Below, one piece after another: positions 10,675-19,842 of a DNA stretch of 64,000 nucleotides (the stretch's first letter is position 1; each line of letters starts with the position of its first letter). The DNA is from a bacterium. Its GTDB lineage: Bacteria; Actinomycetota; Acidimicrobiia; Spongiisociales; JAENVV01. The notes below the pieces were generated by a model, which worked only from the letters and a program-made list of their open reading frames with translations, did not search any database and was not told the origin of the DNA. Position numbers and translations under genes: made by a program. Location: contig JAHEDI010000002.1 in the NCBI GenBank assembly GCA_024641305.1, positions 2,927 through 66,926 of the forward strand, read 5' to 3'.

Positions 10675-10815
10675 GTGAACGGGGGGCTACTATTTCGTCG
10701 TGCTAGGTGGGGCGGCTAGGGGCGTCCTGTACCCGAAGTCCTCTTCATGCGGGGCCGAATGCCCGCCTGAGGGTGGTATTGAGCAAGGTCTAGCGCCAGG
10801 CACGTGGTGTTGACA

Positions 10816-10912
10816 GATTGGGTCCCACGCGGCGTGGCCCCGTGAAGTGGGTCAGGTCCGGAAGGAAGCAGCCCTAAGCGGTTCGTTGCGGGTGACGTGG
10901 GATAGCCCAATC
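10816..10912 (+). ncRNA. ffs: Signal recognition particle RNA (small bacterial type)
   Basis: Conserved GGTCAGGTCCGGAAGGAAGCAGCC apical motif; 5' GATTGGGTCCCAC pairs with 3' GTGGGATAGCCCAATC. Confidence 0.92.
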
Positions 10913-11011
10913 CGAGCCGTCGATTTGGCTGCGCTTGCCCCTTCCCACTCGAAGGCGGGCTGCACGGACTTCCCGCGGACTGGCTGGTTCATCTCCGTCG
11001 GCCTCGGCACA

Positions 11012-11094
11012 GGAACCCTGGGTTTAACCCTGGGTTGTTCTTGGGGCTGTGGCGAACGGTTTCCGCGTACTGGAACCCTGGGTTGGCGGGTCCG
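11012..11094 (+). repeat. 60-bp-period repeat (GGAACCCTGGGTT family), upstream of tRNA-Ser(CGA)
   Basis: GGAACCCTGGGTTTAACCCTGGGTT...GGGCTGTGGCGAACGGTTTCCGCGTACTGGAACCCTGGGTT; same unit as the 13043 array in reverse complement. Confidence 0.85.
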
Positions 11095-11138
11095 GGGTTG
11101 AGTGGGTATTGGAGCCGATTACAATGCACCGGTCATTC

Positions 11139-11227
11139 GGAGGGGTCGCATAGGCCGGTCTAGTGCGCGGCACTCGAAATGCCGTAAGGGTTTGCGCCCT
11201 TCGAGGGTTCGAATCCCTCCCCCTCCG
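11139..11227 (+). tRNA. tRNA-Ser(CGA)
   Basis: GGAGGGG/CCCCTCC acceptor, anticodon loop CTCGAAA, long variable arm, GGTTCGAATCC T-arm. Confidence 0.93.
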
Positions 11228-11356
11228 CTGGAGTCGGCAGCGCCGACGGAGGCGGAGGGCCTTCGCATGGTCCCCAACAATCGGATGCTCGGTGTGCTCG
11301 ACAGACAGAGGTCGAAGACTTTTCCGTCATGGCCTTCAGATCTCCAAGATCAAGAA

Positions 11357-11386
11357 GTTGGCCCCAGCTTTCTGGCTGGGGCCAAC
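11357..11386. terminator. Strong hairpin between convergent transcripts
   Basis: GTTGGCCCCAGC-TTTCTG-GCTGGGGCCAAC, perfect 12-bp stem; no U-tract. Confidence 0.65.
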
Positions 11387-11405
11387 TCGATTGGACCGAA
11401 GGTGT

Positions 11406-11774
11406 CTAGTTCACGAACCGGATCGTGAAGGGATAATGATACGTCTCGCCGTCGGCGGTGCGTACGGCTGCGACGATCGTCAGGACGAACCAGGTTATGA
11501 GAACCATCGGGAGCAGAATCACCCCGACGAGGGCGATGATCGAGATCCCAGCCGCAATTGCGTAGAGCAGGAATGAGATGTTGAAGTTGAGGGCTTCGAT
11601 GGCCTCGCCAACAACATACGGGTCGTCTTTCTTCAATAGCCAAACCGCCAGGGGTCCGAACAGTGAGGGGATTCCAAACAGGCCGACGAACCCCGACAGG
11701 TGGGTCATCGTCGCCCAGTTACGAGATTCAGTCGAAACCTGTTGGGCGCTTTCGAGAGTGGTAGCAGTAGTCAT
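11406..11774 (-). CDS. DUF4870-like (Tic20-type) small membrane protein
   Basis: MTTATTLESAQQ...WATMTHLSGFVGLFGIPSLFGPLAVWLLKKDDPYVVGEAIEALNFNIS... Confidence 0.8.
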   Translation of the reverse strand: MTTATTLESAQQVSTESRNWATMTHLSGFVGLFGIPSLFGPLAVWLLKKDDPYVVGEAIEALNFNISFLLYAIAAGISIIALVGVILLPMVLITWFVLTIVAAVRTADGETYHYPFTIRFVN

Positions 11775-11940
11775 GTGGTTCTTCCTTTGTGTTGGTAGCT
11801 CCACTATCCACCAATCAAGTGGGTACGACTATTGGGTATCACCCTCGAAAAGCCCTGAGATGGCCGAAGGCTTCAGGGTGCCACAGGCTCCGATGGGCCG
11901 GGCAGCGGTTGACCGATTGCCTGTGGGTGTCGACGGGTCG

Positions 11941-12396
11941 CTAGGAGCCTCGACGCTGCGCGAAGAACTCGGTTAGGAGGGTCGAGCATTCCGGTTCGAG
12001 TGTCCCGGCGATGAGGTCGCAACGGTGATTGAGGCGGGCGTCCTGCGGGATGTTGTAGAGCGACCAGGCGGAGCCGGCTTTGAGGTCGGCGGCTCCGTAG
12101 ACGATCCGATCGACCCTGGAGTTCACTGCGGCTCCCGCGCACATGGCGCATGGCTCAAGCGTCACGACCAGCGTGTGCCCGGTTAGTCGCCAGTCACCAG
12201 CTGCTTGAGCGCCGGCCGAGAGGACGAGCATTTCGGCGTGAGCGGTCGGGTCGGAACGTTCCTCGCGCCGGTTGTGATCACGGGCAACGATGTCCCCGGT
12301 CGGGCCCACAAGGACCGCCCCGATCGGGACGTCACCGTGTGCGAGCGCCAGACGCGCTTCATCGAGCGCCAGGCGCATGAGATCTTCGTTGTTCAT
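11941..12396 (-). CDS. tadA: tRNA adenosine(34) deaminase TadA
   Basis: MNNEDLMRLALDEARLALAHGDVPIGAVLV...HAEMLVL...TLEPCAMCAGAAVNSRVDRIVYGA; start trimmed because the longer ORF crosses a tRNA gene. Confidence 0.93.
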   Translation of the reverse strand: MNNEDLMRLALDEARLALAHGDVPIGAVLVGPTGDIVARDHNRREERSDPTAHAEMLVLSAGAQAAGDWRLTGHTLVVTLEPCAMCAGAAVNSRVDRIVYGAADLKAGSAWSLYNIPQDARLNHRCDLIAGTLEPECSTLLTEFFAQRRGS

Positions 12397-12398
12397 GG

Positions 12399-12483
12399 CG
12401 GAGAGGGCGGGATTCGAACCCGCGGAGGCGTGAACCTCAACAGTTTTCAAGACTGTCACCTTCGACCGCTCGGTCACCTCTCC
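12399..12483 (-). tRNA. tRNA-Ser(TGA)
   Basis: Minus strand GGAGAGG...CTTGAAA...GGGTTCGAATCCC...CCTCTCC-G. Confidence 0.93.
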
Positions 12484-12708
12484 ACCAGAAATGCTAGCCG
12501 TGGTATTCGATGGCTCGGAAAAAGGAGTGACCACTTAGTGTCCAGTGGTCTGGGTTGGCCGGGTGGAGGCTTCCCAGTGGCGTGCAACAACGGTCTTGGT
12601 GGCGAGGCTGCCGTTTGGATCGGTGTCGAGGATCTCACGGTCGATTGGCGGATCGACGGGCCCTCGCGGTTTGGTCGCAACCATGCCGAGGCCGTCGCTT
12701 CGGTCAAG

Positions 12709-12830
12709 AAAGTTGATCGACTGTGCTGCTGGTGGGAACCGTGCGGAGGCTCTCCACCTCCGTCAGCAAAGTTGATTGACTGTGCTGCTGGTGGGAACCG
12801 TGCGGAGGCTCTCCACCTCCGTCAGCAAAG
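12709..12830. repeat. Two tandem copies of a 59-bp unit downstream of tRNA-Ser(GGA)
   Basis: AAAGTTGATyGACTGTGCTGCTGGTGGGAACCGTGCGGAGGCTCTCCACCTCCGTCAGC repeated at period 59. Confidence 0.9.
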
Positions 12831-12840
12831 CTGACTCCGG

Positions 12841-12929
12841 CGGAGGGGGAGGGATTCGAACCCTCGAAGGGTTTAACCCCTTACACGCTTTCCAAGCGTG
12901 CGCACTAGACCAAACTATGCGACCCCTCC
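12841..12929 (-). tRNA. tRNA-Ser(GGA)
   Basis: Minus strand GGAGGGGTCGCATAGTTTGGTCTAGTGCGCACGCTTGGAAAGCGTG...GGGTTCGAATCCCTCCCCCTCCG. Confidence 0.93.
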
Positions 12930-12984
12930 GGAACTGCGATGGCATTGTAATCGCCTTCGTTAACCGCTCAACCCGACTTTGTGA

Positions 12985-13215
12985 ACCCGGAGTCGAACCC
13001 GAGGTTCCAGCACGCGGTAACGGGCGTTCCAGCCCTCGGAACAACCCAGGGTTGAACCCAGGGTTCCAGCACGCGGAAACCGTTCGCCACAGCCCAACGT
13101 ATAACCCAGGGTTGAACCCAGGGTTCCAGCACGCGGAAACCGTTCGCCACAGCCCAACGTATAACCCAGGGTTCCAGCGACCGGTAGCGGGCGTTCCAGG
13201 CCTCGGTACAACACC
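12985..13215 (-). repeat. 60-bp tandem repeat array (two perfect units 13043-13102 and 13103-13162 plus degenerate flanking units)
   Basis: AACCCAGGGTTGAACCCAGGGTTCCAGCACGCGGAAACCGTTCGCCACAGCCCAACGTAT x2; contains odd-length palindromes AACCCAGGGTT. Confidence 0.92.
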
Positions 13216-13224
13216 GGGAGCCGC

Positions 13225-14016
13225 CTAGGCGTATGGCCAGGCGCGCTCGAAGCCGTGGGTCCAGTGGGTCGTCTCATCGAGCGTGATGACATATGCCTCG
13301 TAGCCGTCCCGGTCGTCGATCCAGTCGAGGCCCTCCTCTCCCATGACAAAGACTGCGGTCGCATACGCATCAGCCAAACCGAGGTCTGGTCCAAACACGG
13401 TGGCACTCAGCATCGCGTTGGCTACGGTTCCGCTGCGCGGGTCGATGATGTGGTCGCCGCGCTCGTACTTGGCAGACGTCGCCACTGCGATTGGCCCGGC
13501 CAGTCGAACTGTCGTGGCAAGTTTGTCCGACAGGAACGGGTGTCGGATGCCGACGCTCCACGGACGGTCAGGCTCGGGTTGTCCACCGAGGGCAATGTCA
13601 CCGGCTGCGTTGATGCAGTAGTTCACCGCCCCCGCATCGACGATGATCCCGGCGGCCCTCTGAATGGCCCATCCCTTGACGAGGCCAGACGGATCGACGT
13701 GGGTCCCGTTCGGAGCGGGCACGGCGAACGCATCGAAGGCGCCGTTCGTGAGGCGGGTGAGTCTCCGACATTCGGACAGAACCTCCTGGATCTCGAGGCT
13801 CGCCCCCCGTTCGCTCAGGTCGCCCCGGCCGATCCGCGAGATCGGGCTGTCGAGCTTGTAGGTGCTGAAGGTCTCGTCGACGTGGTGCAGCCAGGCGATG
13901 GCTTCCCGGATGGCTTCCAGCGGAGGGGTTGGCGGCCGGATGTCGAAGCTGATTGGCATGCCCATGACATGCTCGACATGGTGGACTGGGCCGACAGTTT
14001 CCATGGTTTTGATCAT
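13225..14016 (-). CDS. apbE: FAD:protein FMN transferase (ApbE)
   Basis: VMGMPISFDIR...DPSGLVKGWAIQRAA...NYCINAAGDIALGG...DHIIDPRSGTVANAMLSATV. Confidence 0.88.
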   Translation of the reverse strand: MIKTMETVGPVHHVEHVMGMPISFDIRPPTPPLEAIREAIAWLHHVDETFSTYKLDSPISRIGRGDLSERGASLEIQEVLSECRRLTRLTNGAFDAFAVPAPNGTHVDPSGLVKGWAIQRAAGIIVDAGAVNYCINAAGDIALGGQPEPDRPWSVGIRHPFLSDKLATTVRLAGPIAVATSAKYERGDHIIDPRSGTVANAMLSATVFGPDLGLADAYATAVFVMGEEGLDWIDDRDGYEAYVITLDETTHWTHGFERAWPYA

Positions 14017-14094
14017 AGATTGGTCCTCCTGTCGATCGGGCTGCATCGATGGCCGACTGAAGCGAAGTTGGCTCGACAGATGTGATTGGTCCTA

Positions 14095-14760
14095 TCAGAG
14101 GCTGATCGCACCCGCTGCTTGGGCTGCGTCGATCGCCGACTGCAGGGAAGCTACGTATCCGCGGCTTGTGACCGAGGCTCCAGAGATGGTATCAACGTGG
14201 GCGCTTTGAGCCGTCAGGACTTCGGACCGCAACATCGGAAGGGCTTGTTGATTGATGAAGATGCTCGTCCCGCGGTCGTTTGGATAGACCAGGGTGACTA
14301 CGTCTTCGAGGACACCGTTCTTGAACTGGGCTTGAACCTGGACCGGACCCCAGCGAGTCCGGACGACGTCACCGTTGAACGTGCTGACGGTCGGCACGGC
14401 GACGGTCGTTGGAGCCGAATCGACCGAAGGCGCCGAGCTGGTGGCGACGGACTGTGAAGGTACGGCGGCCAAGGCGAACTGATCGATGCTCGGCAAACTG
14501 AGTATCGAGAAGGCAACCGTCAGAACAACCGTTGCGAGCAGGCTCAGTGCCAGCGACAGGTAACGAGCGGATCGGGCGGTGTGCCTGCGCCGGGTCGGGC
14601 GCGCCGGGTCGGCAGAGGGGGCATCCGACCCGGTCGCCCTGTTCAAGGCGGCTTCTTTGGCTGCTTTTGAACGTTGAGCAAGACGGTCCATACGTTCGGC
14701 GAGTGCCGGATCGACTGGAACTTCCGTCGGCTGGGGGGGAACGGTTGTCATGCTCATCAC
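14095..14760 (-). CDS. FMN-binding domain protein (predicted covalent FMN carrier), membrane-anchored
   Basis: N-terminal TM segment; C-terminal FMN_bind with flavinylation-type motif DTISGASVTSRGY; adjacent to apbE. Confidence 0.82.
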   Translation of the reverse strand: MMSMTTVPPQPTEVPVDPALAERMDRLAQRSKAAKEAALNRATGSDAPSADPARPTRRRHTARSARYLSLALSLLATVVLTVAFSILSLPSIDQFALAAVPSQSVATSSAPSVDSAPTTVAVPTVSTFNGDVVRTRWGPVQVQAQFKNGVLEDVVTLVYPNDRGTSIFINQQALPMLRSEVLTAQSAHVDTISGASVTSRGYVASLQSAIDAAQAAGAISL

Positions 14761-14801
14761 CGGATGTAATCACCACCAACTTAAGAAGAGCTAAGGATGA
14801 A

Positions 14802-15374
14802 TTACGAAGCGCGTGAGACCTTCAGGGCGATACCAACCAGGCGCCGAAAGACCGCATACAGGCCAAAGGCGATCGAAGCAACAAACGCCACCCGGAAGGC
14901 CAGATATTGCGTGTCGGGGCCGAGTTGGTAGGCGTGGATGAGGGCCAGAGTCGTTCCCAGGACCGAAGTCAGGTGAATGGTCCTCCAGAGCCAGCGGCGG
15001 AATCGCTTCTTGGGCCAACTAGTGAAGACCGTTATGGCGAACAGGTAGGCGGCGATCACGCCCCAGGTGATTGGCCACTGCTGGCCAAGAGCCGTGTTCG
15101 GGATGAAAATCTGAATGAGTCCGATTCCCGAGTCGGGAGTGACATATACGGTGATGAGATGGGCAGCCGTGAAGATCAGGGCGATGCCACCAAGCCAGTT
15201 GTGAAGGTCGAGCCACCAGGCCGGTTGGTAGGTGTCGCCGAAGTTGCGGGCCGAAAAGAAGAAACCCCACACGAGAGCGGCGACTGCCAGCAACGTGGCA
15301 ACGATGCCGGTCGCCCTGCTCAGATTCAACCACAGATCGTTCACACTCGTACTCTTTCGGCAACGACTCGCCAC
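14802..15374 (-). CDS. Ferric-reductase-like transmembrane protein
   Basis: Hydrophobic protein with DLHNWLGGIALIFTAAHLITVYV and WRTIHLTSVLGTTLALIHAYQLG, spaced His as in heme-binding TM domains. Confidence 0.75.
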   Translation of the reverse strand: MASRCRKSTSVNDLWLNLSRATGIVATLLAVAALVWGFFFSARNFGDTYQPAWWLDLHNWLGGIALIFTAAHLITVYVTPDSGIGLIQIFIPNTALGQQWPITWGVIAAYLFAITVFTSWPKKRFRRWLWRTIHLTSVLGTTLALIHAYQLGPDTQYLAFRVAFVASIAFGLYAVFRRLVGIALKVSRAS

Positions 15375-15476
15375 TGTACTGGCCTGCCGGTCGCAACGAA
15401 CTCCAGGCCGCCCTCATAACCCCGACCGTTTCGCCGCGAACACCCGAGAGTGATTTTTGGGACTCGAAGAACGGAT

Positions 15477-17378
15477 TTAGGTGGCGGCCGGGGGTTGGAA
15501 ACGCTGCGCCAGGGCCTGGGTGCTTCGGTCGAGGACCATGGCGATCAGCGCAATAGACAAGCCGACCTCGAATCCATGTCCGTATAGGTTGCGGGTAAGC
15601 GCCCGTACGGTTTCGAAGCCGAGTGCGCCGCCGCCGACCAACCCGGCGATGATGACCATGGCGAGCACCATCATGATCACCTGATTGATACCAGCCATGA
15701 TCGTTGGGGCGGCCAGCGGAATTCGCACGCCGAGCATGGTCTGCACCCGGGTCGCGCCAAACGTTTGGGAAGCTTCGACGCTTTCCGACGGTACGTTTTG
15801 AATGCCAAGAGCCGTGATTCGCACGCCAGGGACGATGGCGTAGAGGACGGACGCGATGATGCCTGGCATCGGGCCCAGCGTGAACAGCGTGACGACGGGA
15901 ATGATATAAACCAACGACGGAATCGTCTGTAAACCGTCAAGGATTGGGCCGAGTACCGCCTCAACCCTGGCGTTGCGGCCAGCCATGATTCCCAGTGGGA
16001 CCGCGATGAGAATCGCAATGATCACGCCGATCATCACCTGAACGACCGTATCGATCGACAGATCCCACATCCCGATCAGTCCGATTGTTGCCATGGCGGC
16101 CGCGGTGAACGCGGCGAGCTTCGGCCCGGCGATGCGCCACACCATATAGGTGGCCAGGACGATCAGGACCGGCCAGGCGACGGTATCGATAAGGAAACTC
16201 CGAATGGGCACAACGATATCCCCGACGACAAAATCGTTGACGGCCCGGGTGTATTGCGACCAGTTGGCTATCGCCCAGTCGACCGCTGTGTCGATCGGAT
16301 CGAAGATGCGTGTTGTCCAGACCGTCGGGAAGGTGTCCCACTCTTTCCAACGGCCGACGAGGACACCAGCGATGAGGCTGACGGCCCATGCCAACTTGGC
16401 GCCGCGTGACAGGGTCTTGGTGCGATCTCCGTCGGCCAGTGATCTACCGACCCGGTCGAGGAGCATGGCCACGGCCACGATTGCCAACCCAACGGCAATG
16501 CCCCGACCGGTGGTTCGCTGATTCAGGCTCTGCAACACAAGCCCACCGAGGCCTCCGGCGGCCACGAGGGCAGCCAGGACGACGATACCCAGTGCCATCA
16601 TGATCGTTTGACTGAGCCCCGCCAGGATGGTCGGCATGGCTGTTGGGATCTGTACTTTGAAAAGCGTTTGGCTCGCCGATGCACCAAACATATCGGAGGC
16701 CTCGACGGATTGAGCGGGAACTTGTCGGATCCCCAATGTTGTGAGTCGCACCACGGGGGGCAAGGCGTAAATAATAGTGGCAATGGCGCCGTTGGTTTTG
16801 CCGATCCCGAACAGAACCAACAACGGGAGGAAATAGACAAAGGCCGGGACGGTCTGCATGATGTCGAGAAAGGGCCTGAGCGCCGCCTCGACCCGGGGCC
16901 GGAAGGCGGCCCAAATACCCAGGGGTATTCCGATCACAGCCGAGGCGAACACGGCAAAGGACATGAGCGCCAGCGTTTCCAGGGTCGGCTCCCAGAGTCC
17001 AACGAGACCCGGGTAAATCATCACGGCAGCTGCCACCGTCGCGTCCAGAAAACGACGACGCCGAGCAATCAGAGCAAAGAGGCCGGCAGGGATCACATAC
17101 CAAGGCAGCCAGGTGAGAATGTCCTCGATCGTGGTAATGCCAAAATCGACGGTGTTGGTGAGCGGTGCGAAGAATTGCGTGAAGAGGGGATGGGTCCGCC
17201 GATTGACTTGACCCCAAGCTCCGAGCGAATCGATCGGATCCTTCAGGAAGTCGTCGAGTAGTGCAGGGAAAGACTCCGCACTGACCAAGAGTTGAACGGC
17301 GATGAGTACGGCCAGTAGTACCAGGTAGGGGCCGAAGCGATTCAGAATCGTCCGGTCACTGGTGGGTGTCGTCGTCAC
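15477..17378 (-). CDS. Glycine betaine/proline ABC transporter permease, two BPD_transp_1 domains fused
   Basis: 633 aa with two copies of VLEPFLDIMQTVPAFVYFLP/VLGPILDGLQTIPSLVYIIP and ALGIRQVPAQSVEASDMFGAS/ALGIQNVPSESVEASQTFGAT. Confidence 0.9.
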   Translation of the reverse strand: MTTTPTSDRTILNRFGPYLVLLAVLIAVQLLVSAESFPALLDDFLKDPIDSLGAWGQVNRRTHPLFTQFFAPLTNTVDFGITTIEDILTWLPWYVIPAGLFALIARRRRFLDATVAAAVMIYPGLVGLWEPTLETLALMSFAVFASAVIGIPLGIWAAFRPRVEAALRPFLDIMQTVPAFVYFLPLLVLFGIGKTNGAIATIIYALPPVVRLTTLGIRQVPAQSVEASDMFGASASQTLFKVQIPTAMPTILAGLSQTIMMALGIVVLAALVAAGGLGGLVLQSLNQRTTGRGIAVGLAIVAVAMLLDRVGRSLADGDRTKTLSRGAKLAWAVSLIAGVLVGRWKEWDTFPTVWTTRIFDPIDTAVDWAIANWSQYTRAVNDFVVGDIVVPIRSFLIDTVAWPVLIVLATYMVWRIAGPKLAAFTAAAMATIGLIGMWDLSIDTVVQVMIGVIIAILIAVPLGIMAGRNARVEAVLGPILDGLQTIPSLVYIIPVVTLFTLGPMPGIIASVLYAIVPGVRITALGIQNVPSESVEASQTFGATRVQTMLGVRIPLAAPTIMAGINQVIMMVLAMVIIAGLVGGGALGFETVRALTRNLYGHGFEVGLSIALIAMVLDRSTQALAQRFQPPAAT

Positions 17379-18400
17379 GCCTCGTCCATGAGCGTGGCAA
17401 CGGACTCGCGGTCGACCTGCCCGATCACGAACCCGTCTTCGGTAACGGCAATGGGCGTTGGGTCGTTAAGCAGCAAGGGAACCAGGGAGTACACCGTGGC
17501 GCTCGACTCCACTCGACGAGATGAATCGCCGCCCGAGGTCATGATGTCCCTGGCGGTGAGAACCTTGGCCTTTGGGATGTCCTCGGTGAACTCTCTCACA
17601 TAGGGGGTTGCTGGATTTCGGATAAGCTCGGCCGCCGTGCCGACCTGGTCGAAGGCCCCGTCTTTCATGATGGCAATGCGGTCACCCAGTTTGATGGCCT
17701 CTGCGAAATCATGGGTGATGAAGACGATCGTGCGTTTCATGGTCTGCTGGAGCCGGATGAGTTCGTCCTGCATGTCCCGGCGGATTAGCGGATCCAGTGC
17801 CGAGAACGGCTCGTCGAAGAACAAGATCTCCGGGTCAACGCACAACGCTCGGGCGAGTCCTACCCGCTGTTGCATGCCCCCGGACAGCTGCTGCGGGTAG
17901 TGATACTCAAACCCGGACAGCCCGACCACGCCAAGTATCTCAAGTGCTCGCTCGTGTCGCTCCGCCTTGGGCACTCCCTGAATCTCGAGGCCGTAGCAGG
18001 CGTTGTCGATCACCCGGCGGTGCGAAAAGAGACCGAAATGCTGAAACACCATTGAAAGCTTTTTTCGCCGCACCTCACGCAGTTGGTTGGCGTTCATCGC
18101 GGTGAAGTCTTCCCCGTCGACGTTGACAGTTCCCTTGGTGGACTCAATCAATCGGGCGACGCAGCGGATGAGGGTCGACTTGCCAGACCCGGACAGTCCC
18201 ATGACTACAAACGTCTCGCCAGGCTTGACCGCAAACGAGACATCGCGGACGGCAATCGTGCATCCCGTAGCCGCCAAGACGTCCGAGCGACTTTCGCCTG
18301 ACTCGGCCAATTCGACTGCTCGTTCTGGTTTTGATCCGAACACCTTCCATATATGCTCGGCGGAAAGAGCGGGCTGATTGGAAGGTGCGCTACTGGTCAT
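17375..18400 (-). CDS. Glycine betaine/proline ABC transporter ATP-binding protein (ProV/OpuAA-like)
   Basis: Walker A GLSGSGKSTL, LSGGMQQRVGLARAL, DEPFSALDPLIRRDMQ; preceded by VLAATGCTIAVRDVSF typical of ProV. Confidence 0.92.
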   Translation of the reverse strand: MTSSAPSNQPALSAEHIWKVFGSKPERAVELAESGESRSDVLAATGCTIAVRDVSFAVKPGETFVVMGLSGSGKSTLIRCVARLIESTKGTVNVDGEDFTAMNANQLREVRRKKLSMVFQHFGLFSHRRVIDNACYGLEIQGVPKAERHERALEILGVVGLSGFEYHYPQQLSGGMQQRVGLARALCVDPEILFFDEPFSALDPLIRRDMQDELIRLQQTMKRTIVFITHDFAEAIKLGDRIAIMKDGAFDQVGTAAELIRNPATPYVREFTEDIPKAKVLTARDIMTSGGDSSRRVESSATVYSLVPLLLNDPTPIAVTEDGFVIGQVDRESVATLMDEA

Positions 18401-18454
18401 TGCTAAGTAATGTAGCCACTGGTCCGTGAGGACCACCCAAATAGGAGGAAAACA

Positions 18455-19447
18455 ATGAAGAAGTTATTTGCTTTGCTGATGGCTTTGGCGTTGGTAGCGG
18501 CGGCATGTGGCGGATCTGCCACCGATACAACCGATGCCGGTACGGACAGCGCCACGACGGTTGCTGCCAGCGGTGGCGACAAACCGACGATTCGATTGGT
18601 TGTCAATCCGTGGACGGCCGCCCGTCTGAATGCTGAGGTCGCCAAGATCATTATTGAAAAAGAACTGGGTAATCCAGTTGAGTTGGTTGACGTGAACGAG
18701 AACGATGCAATGTTCACCGGTCTGACCGACGGAGACCTTGATGCCGTATTGGAAATCTGGCCCTCTGGTGTCACCGAGGCTGAACAGTCGTACTTCGCTG
18801 ATAGTTCAGTGGTCAATCTCGGTGACCTCGGCACCGTCGGGAAGATCGGCTGGTTCGTCCCGCGTTACGTCATCGACGAACACCCTGAACTCGCCACCTG
18901 GGAAGGCTTCAAGGATCCCGCTCTGGCGAAACTGTTTGCTACTGCCGAAACCGGCGACAACGGACGTTTCCTTGGCACCGACCCTTCGTACTCCCAGTTT
19001 GATGAGCAGATCATCACCAACCTTGACTTGCCGTTCCAGGTCCAGTTCTCTGGATCGGAGCCAGCCACGGTCGCTGAGGTAAAGGCGCGGGTCACCGCGC
19101 AGGAGCCGATCGTTCTGTACTGGTGGACGCCGACGGCGGCCGTGTCGAACTATGACCTGGTTAACGTCGAACTCCCTGCCTACAACGACACGTGTGCTGC
19201 TTCGGCCGCCGCCGGCGACGGCGGAGTCGACTGCGACTACCCCGAGGATATTCTGTACAAGGCTGGCTCAGGAAAGCTTGAAGCCAAAGATCCGGCAGTA
19301 TTCAACTTCCTGAAGGCCTTCACGATCACTACGGAAGATCAGTTGTCGATGCTGCCCCCGGTTGAGACGGATGGTGAAGATCCTGCTGTCGTCGCCCAGC
19401 GCTGGGTCGACGAGCATGAGTCCGTTTGGAGCGCCTGGCTTCCCTAA
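18455..19447 (+). CDS. Glycine betaine ABC transporter substrate-binding lipoprotein (OpuAC/ProX family)
   Basis: Lipobox VAAACGG; NPWTAARLNAEVAKIIIEKELGNPVELVDVNENDAMFTGL; VLYWWTPTAAV. Confidence 0.88.
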   Translation: MKKLFALLMALALVAAACGGSATDTTDAGTDSATTVAASGGDKPTIRLVVNPWTAARLNAEVAKIIIEKELGNPVELVDVNENDAMFTGLTDGDLDAVLEIWPSGVTEAEQSYFADSSVVNLGDLGTVGKIGWFVPRYVIDEHPELATWEGFKDPALAKLFATAETGDNGRFLGTDPSYSQFDEQIITNLDLPFQVQFSGSEPATVAEVKARVTAQEPIVLYWWTPTAAVSNYDLVNVELPAYNDTCAASAAAGDGGVDCDYPEDILYKAGSGKLEAKDPAVFNFLKAFTITTEDQLSMLPPVETDGEDPAVVAQRWVDEHESVWSAWLP

Positions 19448-19458
19448 ATCGAGCCAGT

Positions 19459-19491
19459 GCTGGAACCCTGGGTTCAACCCAGGGTTCCAGC
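19459..19491. repeat. Perfect 16-bp inverted repeat of the GGAACCCTGGGTT family, 12 bp after the SBP stop
   Basis: GCTGGAACCCTGGGTT-C-AACCCAGGGTTCCAGC; possible terminator and the single-unit form of the tRNA-Ser-associated repeat. Confidence 0.85.
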
Positions 19492-19702
19492 GCCCGTTTC
19501 TCGGGCACTCCAGCCCTACGAATGAGCTTTCCGCCCGGTCAGGCCTGTCCACTGTCGCAAGGCGCTTTCGGCCCCACGAGCTGTTGCCGGTCAACCCAGG
19601 GGAGTTCGGTTCCATCTGCACGGCCCGCCTTCCCGGGAGACCAGGAAGGCCCCGCCGACCGCGAGTAGTTCGCGAACCACTAAGGTTTCGCACGACAATT
19701 GA

Positions 19703-19795
<93 letters not shown>

Positions 19796-19801
19796 CTGAT
19801 C

Positions 19802-19825
19802 AAGCCCCGGACTCGTCCGGGGCTT
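19802..19825 (+). terminator. Hairpin terminator after tRNA-Ser(GCT)
   Basis: AAGCCCCGGA-CTCG-TCCGGGGCTT. Confidence 0.75.
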
Positions 19826-19842
19826 ATCTGTGTGAGCCCACA

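Noticed and set aside
12205-12834. ORFs running across tRNA-Ser genes (also 11102-11428, 12763-13044, N-terminal extension of tadA ORF to 12534)
   Set aside because: They read through structured tRNA genes and flanks; artefacts of high GC.
13043-13180. CRISPR-like appearance of the repeat array
   Set aside because: Contiguous 60-bp tandem units without unique spacers or cas genes; better described as palindromic tandem repeats.
12960-13406. ORFs encoding repeated VLEPWVQPWV..VANGFRVLEP
   Set aside because: They are translations of the 60-bp non-coding repeat array and extend into apbE antisense; no independent coding support.
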